From positions 43,498 through 107,497 of the forward strand of contig JAISLA010000017.1 of NCBI GenBank assembly GCA_031260705.1: a stretch of DNA of 64,000 bases, read 5' to 3'. The notes under the pieces were generated by a model. It did not search any database. It was not told the origin of the DNA and saw only the letters and a program-made list of their open reading frames with translations. The position numbers were made by a program, and so were the translations under genes. Source of the DNA: Endomicrobium sp. (GTDB lineage Bacteria > Elusimicrobiota > Endomicrobiia > Endomicrobiales > Endomicrobiaceae). Below, piece by piece: positions 30,740 through 40,509 of this stretch (position 1 is the stretch's first letter; every line of letters starts with the position of its first letter).

Positions 30740-31310
30740 TTATGAATTTTTTTCAAAGAAAACTGTCATATTATTATGCTCGGTTATTCGGTTATATTTA
30801 TTTTTTGTTTTATTGTCGTTGTGTCAATCGTCAAAAAAAATACTTCAAGTACTGAATATACAGCTGCTACGAATAATCACAATCCTGATATAGAGAAAGT
30901 AATAATTCAACATGGCAATTCTTTCTCTTTAACATTAAACAATACAAGACTATCCGCAAAGGATTCAAGCGATATCATAAGAGAATTAAAAAAAGTTCTA
31001 AACATCAACCGTTACTTACAGGGAGACTTCTACGAAATATTTTACGATTCAAGAACTGGAGAATGGACTGACTTTTTGTATTATCCGACACGTACTTCAT
31101 ATTTGCTCAATAACCAAATCCTCAGACGGCGTCATAAAAACAGAAAAGACTTAATATAAAGCGCAAGGAATTATCAATTCTTCCCTCTGGGCAGCAATGG
31201 AATCTCAAAACATACCAGAGAGAAACATAAAACATATCCTTATAATTGCTAATTAATTCATTTCTTTCTCTGGATAGATTTTCAAAATCTTTCATCACCC
31301 TATCTTTAGG
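30740..31310 (+). pseudogene. M23-type murein endopeptidase (Csd3/OapA-like), N-terminal remnant
   Basis: ELKKVLNINRYLQGDFYEIFYDSRTGEWTDFLYYP then KAQGIINSSLWAAMESQNIPERNIKHIL...* and IHFFLWIDFQ in other frames; no LytM catalytic motif follows. Confidence 0.65.
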
Positions 31311-31440
31311 ATTTATCCGATTTGTATCCGCACAACTGCTAAAGCAGGAAAAGATGAAAGAGAAAACAGAGGTTTATTAATTTTCGTCTCTCTTATAACA
31401 CCGCCACTCTTAATTTTTGAAAAGTCAAAAAGAAGAGAGC

Positions 31441-31490
31441 GGATGTTTCGGAGACGAAGTTCCCTCAATATGGCAGACAAGAGACTTTTC
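31441..31490 (+). repeat. dispersed repeat family copy A
   Basis: GGATGTTTCGGAGACGAAGTTCCCTCAATATGGCAGACAAGAGACTTTTC. Confidence 0.65.
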
Positions 31491-31600
31491 CGTCCCATTG
31501 AAAATCACAAATACACACTAAAAGCAAAACATAATAAACGACAGACTTTTTAACCTCATTGAAATGTCAAACATTAAATCAAAAGAAAAAGAGCGCAGTT

Positions 31601-32056
31601 TCAATATACCACAAATTTTAAAACCTGTAATATTACATTCGTAAATATTCCTGCTATAACATCGTCTATGGTAATTCCCAGTCCGTCTTTTATTTTCTGA
31701 ACTTCTCTTATAAACAGCGGCTTTCCTATATCAAATATTCTAAACAATAAAAATCCTAAAAATAAAAACATAAAAGTTTTAGGCAAAAACGCAACCGAAA
31801 CCCATACTCCCGCAACTTCATCTATGACTATTCTCCGGTCATCCTTTTTATTATAAATCTCTTCGGCAAGCGAGGAAAACAAAACTGAAATGATAAATAT
31901 TGCGGCAAGCATAAAAATCTGAAATATATAAATATCCGGCACAAATACCGCCCAAAACAAAATACCGGCCAAACTGCCGAACGTACCAGAAGCGTATTTT
32001 ATATAACCCACACCAAAAACCGAAGAAAAAAATATTACTATTTTATCAATTTTCAC
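31601..32056 (-). CDS. pgpA: phosphatidylglycerophosphatase A
   Basis: GVGYIKYASGTFGSLAGI, DDRRIVIDEVAGVWVSVAFLP, GITIDDVIAGIFTN. Confidence 0.93.
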   Translation of the reverse strand: MKIDKIVIFFSSVFGVGYIKYASGTFGSLAGILFWAVFVPDIYIFQIFMLAAIFIISVLFSSLAEEIYNKKDDRRIVIDEVAGVWVSVAFLPKTFMFLFLGFLLFRIFDIGKPLFIREVQKIKDGLGITIDDVIAGIFTNVILQVLKFVVY

Positions 32057-32666
32057 TGAACAGTGTTCTGTATCTCAGTATATAATTTACGCCCGAATAA
32101 ACCGTAAGCATGACGACAACAAGAGTCGTCCAAAAGGGCATCTTTTCCATCATAAGCGACAATGAGGCATAAGATCCAAAATCATAAAGTCTAAGAGCAT
32201 CAAGAGTTAGTCCCGCGAACTCAAAAAGTGCTTCGCGCACTATTAAAATCACCATTGTTACTATAATTACGATTATCTGCGATACAGTCTTGAATTTTCC
32301 AGATTTGTCTGCAGGTATCATTACATTTCTGACTGCAGCTATAGAACGAAGCCCTGTAATTATAAATTCTCTAGCAATTATGATAATAACCATCCACGCG
32401 GTAATGCCAAGCATAGGAATATTAACAAAATATATAAAAGCAGCAGATATTAACATCTTATCAGCAATAGGGTCTAAAAATATTCCCAAAGACGTTACAG
32501 TTTTATTTCTTCTAGCTATCTGCCCATCAAGCATATCCGTAATCGATGCAGCACAGAAAACAGCTAGCGCTAAAACATTGTTATAGAATCCGCCTAATTC
32601 TATAAATAAAATAAAAAACGGAACCATACAAATTCTTGCTATGGTAAGTTTGTTTGCAAAATTCAT
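32046..32666 (-). CDS. pgsA: CDP-diacylglycerol--glycerol-3-phosphate 3-phosphatidyltransferase
   Basis: NKLTIARICMVPFFI; DMLDGQIARRNKTVTSLGIFLDPIADKML CDP-alcohol phosphotransferase motif. Confidence 0.95.
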   Translation of the reverse strand: MNFANKLTIARICMVPFFILFIELGGFYNNVLALAVFCAASITDMLDGQIARRNKTVTSLGIFLDPIADKMLISAAFIYFVNIPMLGITAWMVIIIIAREFIITGLRSIAAVRNVMIPADKSGKFKTVSQIIVIIVTMVILIVREALFEFAGLTLDALRLYDFGSYASLSLMMEKMPFWTTLVVVMLTVYSGVNYILRYRTLFSEN

Positions 32667-32723
32667 TCAGTCTCTCCACTTTTAACATCTCTGGAACAAA
32701 TTCAAGTTCTTCAGATAAAAGCG

Positions 32724-33634
32724 TCAAATATATACTTTTATATTATAACCGTCAACGCTTCTTACTTTTGCCTTACAGAATTCTCCGCCCGCAAGAGGTT
32801 CATCGTTTGTCAATATTATATTTCCATCAATTTCAGGCGATTGAAAACTGCTTATTCCTTTTATACTCTATATACGTTATACGTTTCCTTTTTTTTTAAC
32901 AGCTTTCAACGAGAAATTCAATAGTATTGTTTTTTATTTTATCAATTTTTGATTTAAAAATATCATATTATGCATTTTCTATCATTACTCTTCTTTCTTT
33001 TGCGGTGGCAGCTCTGACATGCCTTTTCAATTTTGACAAGACAGCTTCTTTGAGATCGGAACATTCAAAAACTCCTGCATATTGGAAATATCCGCGATTT
33101 AAAAAATTTATAAGTTCGTTTACGTCTTTTTTCGTCTCATTCGTCTCACCGGGAAAACCCGCTATTATCGACGTCCGCAAAACAATATCAGGCAACTTTC
33201 TCTTTATTTTCTCAATAATAAATATCAGGGGTACTTAACGGACGCTTCATCGCAGATAAAACATTTTTGCTCACGTGCTGTATGGGAATATCCATATAAC
33301 TGCAAATTTTTTTATGGTCTTTAAACACTTCAATCAAACCGTCGGTAATGCTCGACGGATAAGCATAAAGCAACCTTATCCATTTTAACCCGTTTATTTT
33401 TGAAAGTTTTACAAGCAGTTTATCCAAAATAGTTCGTATGCATTTTTCAGATTCTGCTTTTGCTGCTTTTATAAAAGAACAGGTATGTATCACAACAATG
33501 TCAGCTTCATCAAGATTACTGCTTACCTTAAAACCTTTTTCTTGAAAAATCCCGAGTAAATATTCAGCTTCAACGGTGTTTTTCGGACATCCTAAAGCTA
33601 TTACGGCTATCGTCTGCATAATATTATCCGTCAT
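32724..33634 (-). pseudogene. rimO: ribosomal protein S12 methylthiotransferase RimO, internally deleted and frameshifted
   Basis: ALGCPKNTVEAEYLLG...VVIHTCSFIKAAKAES...CIRTIL then directly NGLKWIRLLYAYPSSITDGLIEVF; C-terminal part in other frames (LRTSIIAGFPGET; TRAM remnant SPEIDGNIILTNDEPLAGGEFCKAKVRSVDGYNIKVYI*). Confidence 0.9.
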
Positions 33635-34383
33635 TGTTTCTCTAAAATGACTGTATTGACATCCCGCACAGCTCCTGAAACTACGTCAACCTGCTTCCCA
33701 TTAAAAAATACCTTAACGCCGGGCACATAACCTATTTTCAACTCAAAACACTTGTCAGCTTCCCATAAATTTTTACTGTCTTTGGCAACAGTTCCTTCAA
33801 ATACCCGACTGCTGTCGGAATCTATTTTAATCCAAGCATCGGCGACAGCTTCAACAACAAGTTTCTGTTTAGAATCAGAAAGAGTTTCTTTTTTTTCTTC
33901 AACAGCCGCTATAACTCCATCAGTATGATCCTGATTATTTAAAGTTTCGATTTGAGGAGGAGTTTTAACAGACGGCGGGGTACTTAAAATACTTCTATTA
34001 AGAAATAAAAAAAGCACAAAAAAAGCCGCAGCTATTATAAAAATAATCAGCAGCTTTTTAGCGCTAATTTTACTTTTTTGAGAAGCTTTTCCGACTAATT
34101 CAGTTTTCATACTTGAATTTTTTTCTTCTTCGCTAGGCAATTCCTTAAGAAGACGCTTTCTCATACCGAACCTCCCAAACAGCTCTTCCGGATCAAAACC
34201 TAGATATTCAGCGTATGACCTCACAAAACTTCTATAATAAACTTCCGCAAAAAAAACGCTCATATCACCGTCTTCAATTGCAGAAATATATTTTTCGCGG
34301 ATTTTTGTAGCTTTATAAACGTCAGCAAAAGATATATTCATTTTTCCACGTTTTTCTTTAAGTAATTTCCCTATTTCTTTCAT
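33631..34383 (-). CDS. RodZ-like helix-turn-helix membrane protein with DUF4115-type C-terminus
   Basis: IGKLLKEKRGKMNISFADVYKATKIREKYISAIEDGD, single TM, C-terminal DAWIKIDSDSSRVFEGTV. Confidence 0.8.
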   Translation of the reverse strand: MKEIGKLLKEKRGKMNISFADVYKATKIREKYISAIEDGDMSVFFAEVYYRSFVRSYAEYLGFDPEELFGRFGMRKRLLKELPSEEEKNSSMKTELVGKASQKSKISAKKLLIIFIIAAAFFVLFLFLNRSILSTPPSVKTPPQIETLNNQDHTDGVIAAVEEKKETLSDSKQKLVVEAVADAWIKIDSDSSRVFEGTVAKDSKNLWEADKCFELKIGYVPGVKVFFNGKQVDVVSGAVRDVNTVILEKQ

Positions 34384-34391
34384 TATATCTT

Positions 34392-35165
34392 CTAATTGAG
34401 CTTTATTACTTCAATGCCGGATGCATTAAATTTAAACATATTCTTATTCAATGCAGGATTAAGAGTATAGCTTTTAAATATAATTTCCACTCTAACTCCG
34501 TCAGACTCTATAACGGCTTTTCCGGGATACATAGTTGCTTTTGAAACATATATTTTTATATTCCAGTCTTTATTTTCCATCAGATTAACTTTAATAACAA
34601 CATTTTCTTCATTTTCGCCGTCGAAACTTATTATGTTAGTTTTCTTTATTTCTCTCCAGCTTCTTCCAAAATTTATAACAACTGCCAGAGCAAAATCTCC
34701 GTCAATGAAATTTTTCCAGCTGTCAATTACCGCCTGTCTGTTTTCCGGGACATAAATCGTTATATTTTTGCCGTCAATATATATGTGCTGTTCCTGCGAC
34801 GCCCTTTGATTTATATAAATACTGTCCGGTTTTCTTAAAAACAGAGTCCCCGAAACTTCCTGTTTTTCTTTTGTGGATTCAAAAAATATACTTCGGGTAT
34901 ACTCTGCTTTAAGTGTATATATTCCTTTTTCAGCTTCTTCCATTTTCTTAAGAATATCATTGAGATTATCATCTTTATTGTATGCAAAAGCGGCGACTGC
35001 CAAAACAATAAACACAACCGTCGCAATAAAGATACGAGCTGCCGCACCGGCTGCAACACGTCGCAGTAATAAAATCCCGCACCGCATTAGATTATTGCCG
35101 TTAACTCTGTTTTTTACCGACCGCTCCCCGCTCTGTTTCTTGCAAGTAGTGCCTGATTTTCTCAT
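34392..35165 (-). CDS. lolA: LolA-type outer-membrane lipoprotein carrier (true start probably internal)
   Basis: IYTLKAEYTRSIFFESTKEKQEVSGTLFLRKPDSIYIN; adjacent to ftsK. Confidence 0.8.
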   Translation of the reverse strand: MRKSGTTCKKQSGERSVKNRVNGNNLMRCGILLLRRVAAGAAARIFIATVVFIVLAVAAFAYNKDDNLNDILKKMEEAEKGIYTLKAEYTRSIFFESTKEKQEVSGTLFLRKPDSIYINQRASQEQHIYIDGKNITIYVPENRQAVIDSWKNFIDGDFALAVVINFGRSWREIKKTNIISFDGENEENVVIKVNLMENKDWNIKIYVSKATMYPGKAVIESDGVRVEIIFKSYTLNPALNKNMFKFNASGIEVIKLN

Positions 35166-37374
35166 AATCTATCTGCCATTTATTAGTGCCTTCCGGTTTT
35201 GTTATAAAGCCTTTCGTTTCAAGAATGCTCAATATATTCGTAGCTCTTGCGGAACCACCGAAATTTGCTTTAAGCAAATCCTGAGATATGCGTTTACGCT
35301 CATTTATAAGCTTAAGTGCGGGTATTAAATCCCTCGTTCTTTTTTCTTCGTCTGCATTAAAACCAACATTCCTATCAACTTCAGCGGCTACGGTCTCGTA
35401 TAATCTTGGGAATTTCTGTCCGTTTATAAATGAAATAACTTTCTCGGCTTCTTTTAATGAAACATAAGCTCCCTGAAGACGAGCGGGTCTTGCTTCTCCG
35501 GGCGGCAAAAACAGCATATCACCTTTACCCATCAAGCATTCCGCTCCAAGCATATCCAAAATAACTCTTGAATCTATTTTAGATGTCGTCTGAAACGAGA
35601 GCCTTGCGGGAAAATTGGCTTTAATAATACCTGTTATGACATTAACTGAAGGTCTCTGAGTTGCAAGAATCAAATGTATGCCTACTGCTCTTGCCATTTG
35701 AGCCAAACGCTGTATAGAATCTTCTATTTCTTTCTGCACCACAATCATTAAATCAGCAAGCTCGTCAATTATAACGACAATATAAAATTCTTTCTCTCTT
35801 CCGGTTTCAGCCATTTTATTGTTGTAATCTTCAATGTTTCTTGCCATTTCCTTTGCAAATTTCGTATATCTTTCATCCATAACGTTTACAAGTTTTTTCA
35901 AAGCCGCCGCAGCTTCCCTGGAATCGGTTATAATATCCGCATCAGCCGCACAAGTACACGGATTATATATATGCGGAATATCTCTGTATATAGGCATTTC
36001 AACGCGTTTAGGATCAATCAACATAAACTTTACTTCGTCAGGACGCGCTTTATACAAAATAGAAAGTATTATAGTATGAATACTGACACTTTTTCCAGAA
36101 CCAGTAGCACCCGCGATTAAAAGATGTGGCATTGAAGCCAAATCAGTTACATAACCTGATCCATCCGTCGTTTTCCCCAAAGCCAAAGTAAGCAAAGATT
36201 TTGAATTTTCAAAAGCAGCACTTTCTAAAATTCCTCTCAAACCGACAATAATGCCTGAAGAGTTGGGAACTTCTATTCCCACAACCGCTTTTTCGGGTAT
36301 AGGAACAACTCTTATCGACGCAGTGCGCATGGCAAGAGAAATATTATCTATAATGCCGGACACCGTCTGTATTCTTATTCCGGGAGATAAAACCAAATCA
36401 TAACGCGTTACTACTGGACCCGGAATAATATCTTTAACTTTTGCACCGATATCAAAATCTGCAAGAGTGGTTCTCAAAAGTTCCGCTCTTTTTAAAAGTT
36501 CGTCTTTGTCTGTCTCAAAATCTGCGGCAGAATCATTCTTAAGCAAATCAGTAACGGGAAGCTTATAATCAAAAATCTTGCTGTCAACTTTTGTCTGTTT
36601 AACAGCCGCACAGATAAGACTTTCCGCTTTTTTCTTTTCTTCTTTTTCCTGTCTGCTTAAAATGTTAGGCTTAGGAATTGCGCGATAGGATTTCTGCTGT
36701 ATCAAATATTCCTGCTTTTTTGTCTGCGCAACATTTTGAACTTTTTCTGCTTCCGCTCTTATTATGCTTTCTTCAGGATTTTTCAGAAAATTATATACGC
36801 AGGAGCTTATCGAAATCCTAAAAAGTTTTGCAACCGAGAACAAAAAGATTGTTATAATAACGGCAAAACCAAGCCATACGCCAAAAAGTTCTTTAAAAAA
36901 AGGATACAGATTATCCCCTATCCAGCCGCCAAAAACTTCCGTTGCAGGCGCAAATGTAAAACGCACTGCCTTAAATAATACGGAACAGGAAACAATGCAG
37001 ATAACAGACCATATAAAATCAAGTTTTTCTCTCAACTCCACAGACTGCATTATATGTATTATAAAGTAACGCAAGAATATCAAAGGCAGAACGTAGATCG
37101 CCGTGCCGAACACGCCAAACATCACAGCAGAGAATGCCCGACCGAGTATCCCCGATCTGGTTGGAACAATAAAAACATAAGCGCTTAAAAAAGACGCTAA
37201 AGCAAAAAACAGGGCGGCGACTTCCCTGTTTCTTTTTGAATTATCCTGTTTTTTATTTTTTCCCACAAAAACAATCCCCTTCAACAGAAAAACTTTTTGG
37301 AAGTTATTTTGGAGAAATTCTGCAACTGTATTCACATATCTATAATTAAACTTATCTTCTTTTAAAAGCCACAC
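35101..37374 (-). CDS. ftsK: DNA translocase FtsK/SpoIIIE
   Basis: MPHLLIAGATGSGKSVSIHTIILSILY, DELADLMIV, ATQRPSVNVITGIIKANFPARLSF, winged-helix gamma domain at C-terminus. Confidence 0.95.
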   Translation of the reverse strand: MWLLKEDKFNYRYVNTVAEFLQNNFQKVFLLKGIVFVGKNKKQDNSKRNREVAALFFALASFLSAYVFIVPTRSGILGRAFSAVMFGVFGTAIYVLPLIFLRYFIIHIMQSVELREKLDFIWSVICIVSCSVLFKAVRFTFAPATEVFGGWIGDNLYPFFKELFGVWLGFAVIITIFLFSVAKLFRISISSCVYNFLKNPEESIIRAEAEKVQNVAQTKKQEYLIQQKSYRAIPKPNILSRQEKEEKKKAESLICAAVKQTKVDSKIFDYKLPVTDLLKNDSAADFETDKDELLKRAELLRTTLADFDIGAKVKDIIPGPVVTRYDLVLSPGIRIQTVSGIIDNISLAMRTASIRVVPIPEKAVVGIEVPNSSGIIVGLRGILESAAFENSKSLLTLALGKTTDGSGYVTDLASMPHLLIAGATGSGKSVSIHTIILSILYKARPDEVKFMLIDPKRVEMPIYRDIPHIYNPCTCAADADIITDSREAAAALKKLVNVMDERYTKFAKEMARNIEDYNNKMAETGREKEFYIVVIIDELADLMIVVQKEIEDSIQRLAQMARAVGIHLILATQRPSVNVITGIIKANFPARLSFQTTSKIDSRVILDMLGAECLMGKGDMLFLPPGEARPARLQGAYVSLKEAEKVISFINGQKFPRLYETVAAEVDRNVGFNADEEKRTRDLIPALKLINERKRISQDLLKANFGGSARATNILSILETKGFITKPEGTNKWQIDYEKIRHYLQETERGAVGKKQS

Positions 37375-37514
37375 TAACGCAAGATAAAGTATTGTATTCG
37401 TACATGCCCAAACTTGCCTTTATTTTTGAGAAGTGTCTCTGTTTATCGATAAATACAGCAGCATTTCACCTATGGCAGAACTTATTTCCCGCTATATTCC
37501 GTCCGCCCACTGTC

Positions 37515-38012
37515 TCATACTTTTTCTACTTCAAATAAGTCCTGTCCCGAATTCACCGGTTTTCCGTTTTCCGCTAGCACTTTTAATATCTTAGCTTTAA
37601 AAGTAGCTTTTATTTCGTTCATAACTTTCATCGCTTCAATTATACACACAGTCTTTCCAATATTCACAATATCTCCCTCGTTTACAAATACCGGAGATAA
37701 CGGCGACGGAGATCTATAAAATACGCCCGCTATAGGCGTCTTTATAGTTTCGCCTAAAACTACCGGCCATTTAATATCCTGCACAATACTCTGTTTTTTT
37801 TGAACAGTCTGATTATTTTCATCGCGATCTTTGCGCTTTATGCAAATACTATAATTTTCTGAGTTTACCTTAAGTTCCTGAACTTTCTCCTCTTTCATTA
37901 TTTCATAAAGAGACTTTACTTCGTCTTTAATGCCATTAATCATATTATCAACCTTTTTATAAAAAAAATGCGGAGACTTGAACGTAAAGAGCGGAGTTAA
38001 TGCTGAACGCAA
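37515..38012 (-). CDS. accB: biotin carboxyl carrier protein, canonical AccB (second copy; start probably internal at MINGIKDE)
   Basis: TPIAGVFYRSPSPLSPVFVNEGDIVNIGKTVCIIEAMKVMNEIKA. Confidence 0.92.
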   Translation of the reverse strand: MRSALTPLFTFKSPHFFYKKVDNMINGIKDEVKSLYEIMKEEKVQELKVNSENYSICIKRKDRDENNQTVQKKQSIVQDIKWPVVLGETIKTPIAGVFYRSPSPLSPVFVNEGDIVNIGKTVCIIEAMKVMNEIKATFKAKILKVLAENGKPVNSGQDLFEVEKV

Positions 38013-38072
38013 AAAATACTTTATTTATCTATTAACTTATAGACTCCCCTCTCTTCAAACTCCACACCGCTA

Positions 38073-40142
38073 TTATAAAGCCGCTTTAATACTTAAATTT
38101 ATTCTTCCCTGCTTATCAATTTCAATTACTTTAACTTTAACTTCATCGCCTTCTTTTATAACGTCTTCAACTCTTTTTGTGTGCTGATTTGAAAGCTGCG
38201 AAATGTGTATCAACCCTTCTTTGCCCGGTAAAATTTCGGCAAAAGCACCAAACGCCATTATTTTTGTAACTCTGCCTTTATAAATTTTCCCGACTTCGAC
38301 TTCAACAGTCAAACATTCAACGTATTCTTTCGCAGACTTAACACCGTCAGATTCTATCCCCGAAATAAAAACCCTGCCGGTTTCTTCAATATCTATCTTA
38401 ACGTTATTATCTTCCTGAATCTTTCTTACATTTTTTCCGCCGGGACCTATAAGCTCGCCTATTTTATTTTGAGGTATTATCAAAGTTACCATACGGGGCG
38501 CATAATTTGAAAGATCATTTTTAGGAACTGAAACCACTGCATCCATTTCATCTAATATAAAAAATCTTCCGCGCTTTGCCTGTTCAAGAGCTTGAGCCAT
38601 AATTTCAGTAGTAAGTCCCAAATTTTTTATATCCATCTGAAGAGCGGTAATGCCTTTTCTTGTACCTGCAACCTTAAAATCCATATCTCCGAGATGATCT
38701 TCCATTCCAGTAATATCCGTTAAAATAACGTAACTGCCGCCCTCTTTCATAAGCCCCATAGCGACACCAGCGCAGCTTGATTTTACAGGTACTCCGGCAT
38801 TAAACAAAGCAAGCGAACCCCCACAAACCGAAGCCATTGACGAAGAACCGTTTGATTCTAATATGTCTGAGACTATTCTTATGGTATAACCAAAATCTTC
38901 TTCGTCCGGCAGAATACGTCTTAAAGCTTTTTTAGCTAGATTCCCGTGTCCGATTTCCCTCCTGCTTACAGATCTCTCGCTTTTAGGTTCTCCCGTCGCA
39001 AAACCGGGGAAATTATAATGAAGCATAAAACGTTCTTTATATTCGACTATAAGCTCGTCCATAACCTGCATATCGCCCGGGCTACCCAGCGTTACGGTTA
39101 CTAAAGCCTGCGTCTGACCTCTTGTAAATAAGCTGGAGCCGTGAACTCTCGGAAGCACGCCGGTTTCACAGGTTATCGGTCTTATCTCTTCAAAACCTCG
39201 CCCATCTGTGCGGATTTTTTTGTTTAAAACAAGTTCCCTTGCTTTTTTATAGAAAATATCTTCCAGTATCGCATCTATTGTCGACGGCAATTCTTCTGGA
39301 TACTTTTCGAGAAGTCTTGACGATATGTCTTTTTTAAATGAATCCCAGAAAAATTCTCTTTCACATTTCTCTTTAATTACAACGCCCGTTTCAGCTTTCG
39401 AAACCGCTTCAGCTTCAATATCCGCTTTCAATAATGAGTTATACTGCGGCTGTTCAACCACAACTTTTGTTTTTGCAGGAAGCGTTTTCTGAAACAAACA
39501 TATTCCTTTTATAGTCTCTCCCGCCAGATTTAAAGCCTCAAGCATTTCAGCTTCTGAAAGTTCACGCGCACCAGCTTCAACCATAGTCAAAACCTCTTCA
39601 GTTCCACTGACAACCAAATCCAAATCGCTCAATTTCTGTTCAGAAATAAGTGGATTTATGACAAGATGTCCTTTTATCTTGCCTATTCTCACAGACGCTA
39701 TAGGCGTCGTAAAAGGCAAATCGGAGGTATATAGCGCAATAGAAGTGCCTAAAATAGCCGCCATTTCAGAATCATTTTCCCCATCGTGCGAAAGAACAAC
39801 AGCCGATATCTGAGTATCGTTTCTATAATATTCAGGAAAAAGAGGTCTGATGCTTCTGTCTATAAGCCTGCTTACCAATATTTCTCCATCTCTAGGTCTG
39901 GCTTCTCTTTTAAAGAAACCGCCGGGTATTTTGCCGGCTGCATAAGTTTTTTCCCTGTAGTCCACCGTTAAAGGCATAAAATCTATGCCGACTTTAGGCT
40001 CTTTCAAAGAAACCGCCGTAACCAAAACTATCGTCTCTCCAATTCTTACAGTACAAGAACCGCCAGCTTGCTTTGCAACTTTACCGGATTCAACAATAAA
40101 TTTTTTCCCGGCAACTTCCACTTCTTCTTTAAAATATTCCAC
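38073..40142 (-). CDS. pnp: polyribonucleotide nucleotidyltransferase
   Basis: PGGFFKREARPRDGEILVSRLIDRSIRPLFP, KH domain IGPGGKNVRKIQE, C-terminal S1 domain. Confidence 0.97.
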   Translation of the reverse strand: MEYFKEEVEVAGKKFIVESGKVAKQAGGSCTVRIGETIVLVTAVSLKEPKVGIDFMPLTVDYREKTYAAGKIPGGFFKREARPRDGEILVSRLIDRSIRPLFPEYYRNDTQISAVVLSHDGENDSEMAAILGTSIALYTSDLPFTTPIASVRIGKIKGHLVINPLISEQKLSDLDLVVSGTEEVLTMVEAGARELSEAEMLEALNLAGETIKGICLFQKTLPAKTKVVVEQPQYNSLLKADIEAEAVSKAETGVVIKEKCEREFFWDSFKKDISSRLLEKYPEELPSTIDAILEDIFYKKARELVLNKKIRTDGRGFEEIRPITCETGVLPRVHGSSLFTRGQTQALVTVTLGSPGDMQVMDELIVEYKERFMLHYNFPGFATGEPKSERSVSRREIGHGNLAKKALRRILPDEEDFGYTIRIVSDILESNGSSSMASVCGGSLALFNAGVPVKSSCAGVAMGLMKEGGSYVILTDITGMEDHLGDMDFKVAGTRKGITALQMDIKNLGLTTEIMAQALEQAKRGRFFILDEMDAVVSVPKNDLSNYAPRMVTLIIPQNKIGELIGPGGKNVRKIQEDNNVKIDIEETGRVFISGIESDGVKSAKEYVECLTVEVEVGKIYKGRVTKIMAFGAFAEILPGKEGLIHISQLSNQHTKRVEDVIKEGDEVKVKVIEIDKQGRINLSIKAAL

Positions 40143-40248
40143 TCTTAAACTCCATCACCCGATACAAGCTTATACAAAAGATCCAAACAAACGCTTTTAT
40201 CTTACTATTCAAGCGTCTCCTTGCATCCTTTTGTAGTTTTGCCGGATC

Positions 40249-40509
40249 TTATTTTTTGAGATATAACCTTTTGATTAACGAAGAATAACTGTCCTTGTTA
40301 TATTTCTTAAGATAATCCAATAATTTTCTTCTCTGTCCTATCATTTTGAGAAATCCCATTCTTGAGGCAAAATCTTTCGGAAATTTCTGGAAATGATCCG
40401 AAAGATATTTAATTCTCGTAGTAAGAAGAGCAATCTGAACTTCTGAAGAACCGGTATCGGTTGCATGCACTTTAAACTGTTCAACCACCGTTTTTTTTTC
40501 AAATGTCAT
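40249..40509 (-). CDS. rpsO: 30S ribosomal protein S15
   Basis: DTGSSEVQIALLTTRIKYLSDHFQKFPKDFASRMGFLKMIGQRRKLLDYL. Confidence 0.97.
   Translation of the reverse strand: MTFEKKTVVEQFKVHATDTGSSEVQIALLTTRIKYLSDHFQKFPKDFASRMGFLKMIGQRRKLLDYLKKYNKDSYSSLIKRLYLKK

Noticed and set aside
31313-31498. Minus-strand 61-aa ORF
   Set aside because: Overlaps the repeat-family copy and decayed M23 region; no domain.
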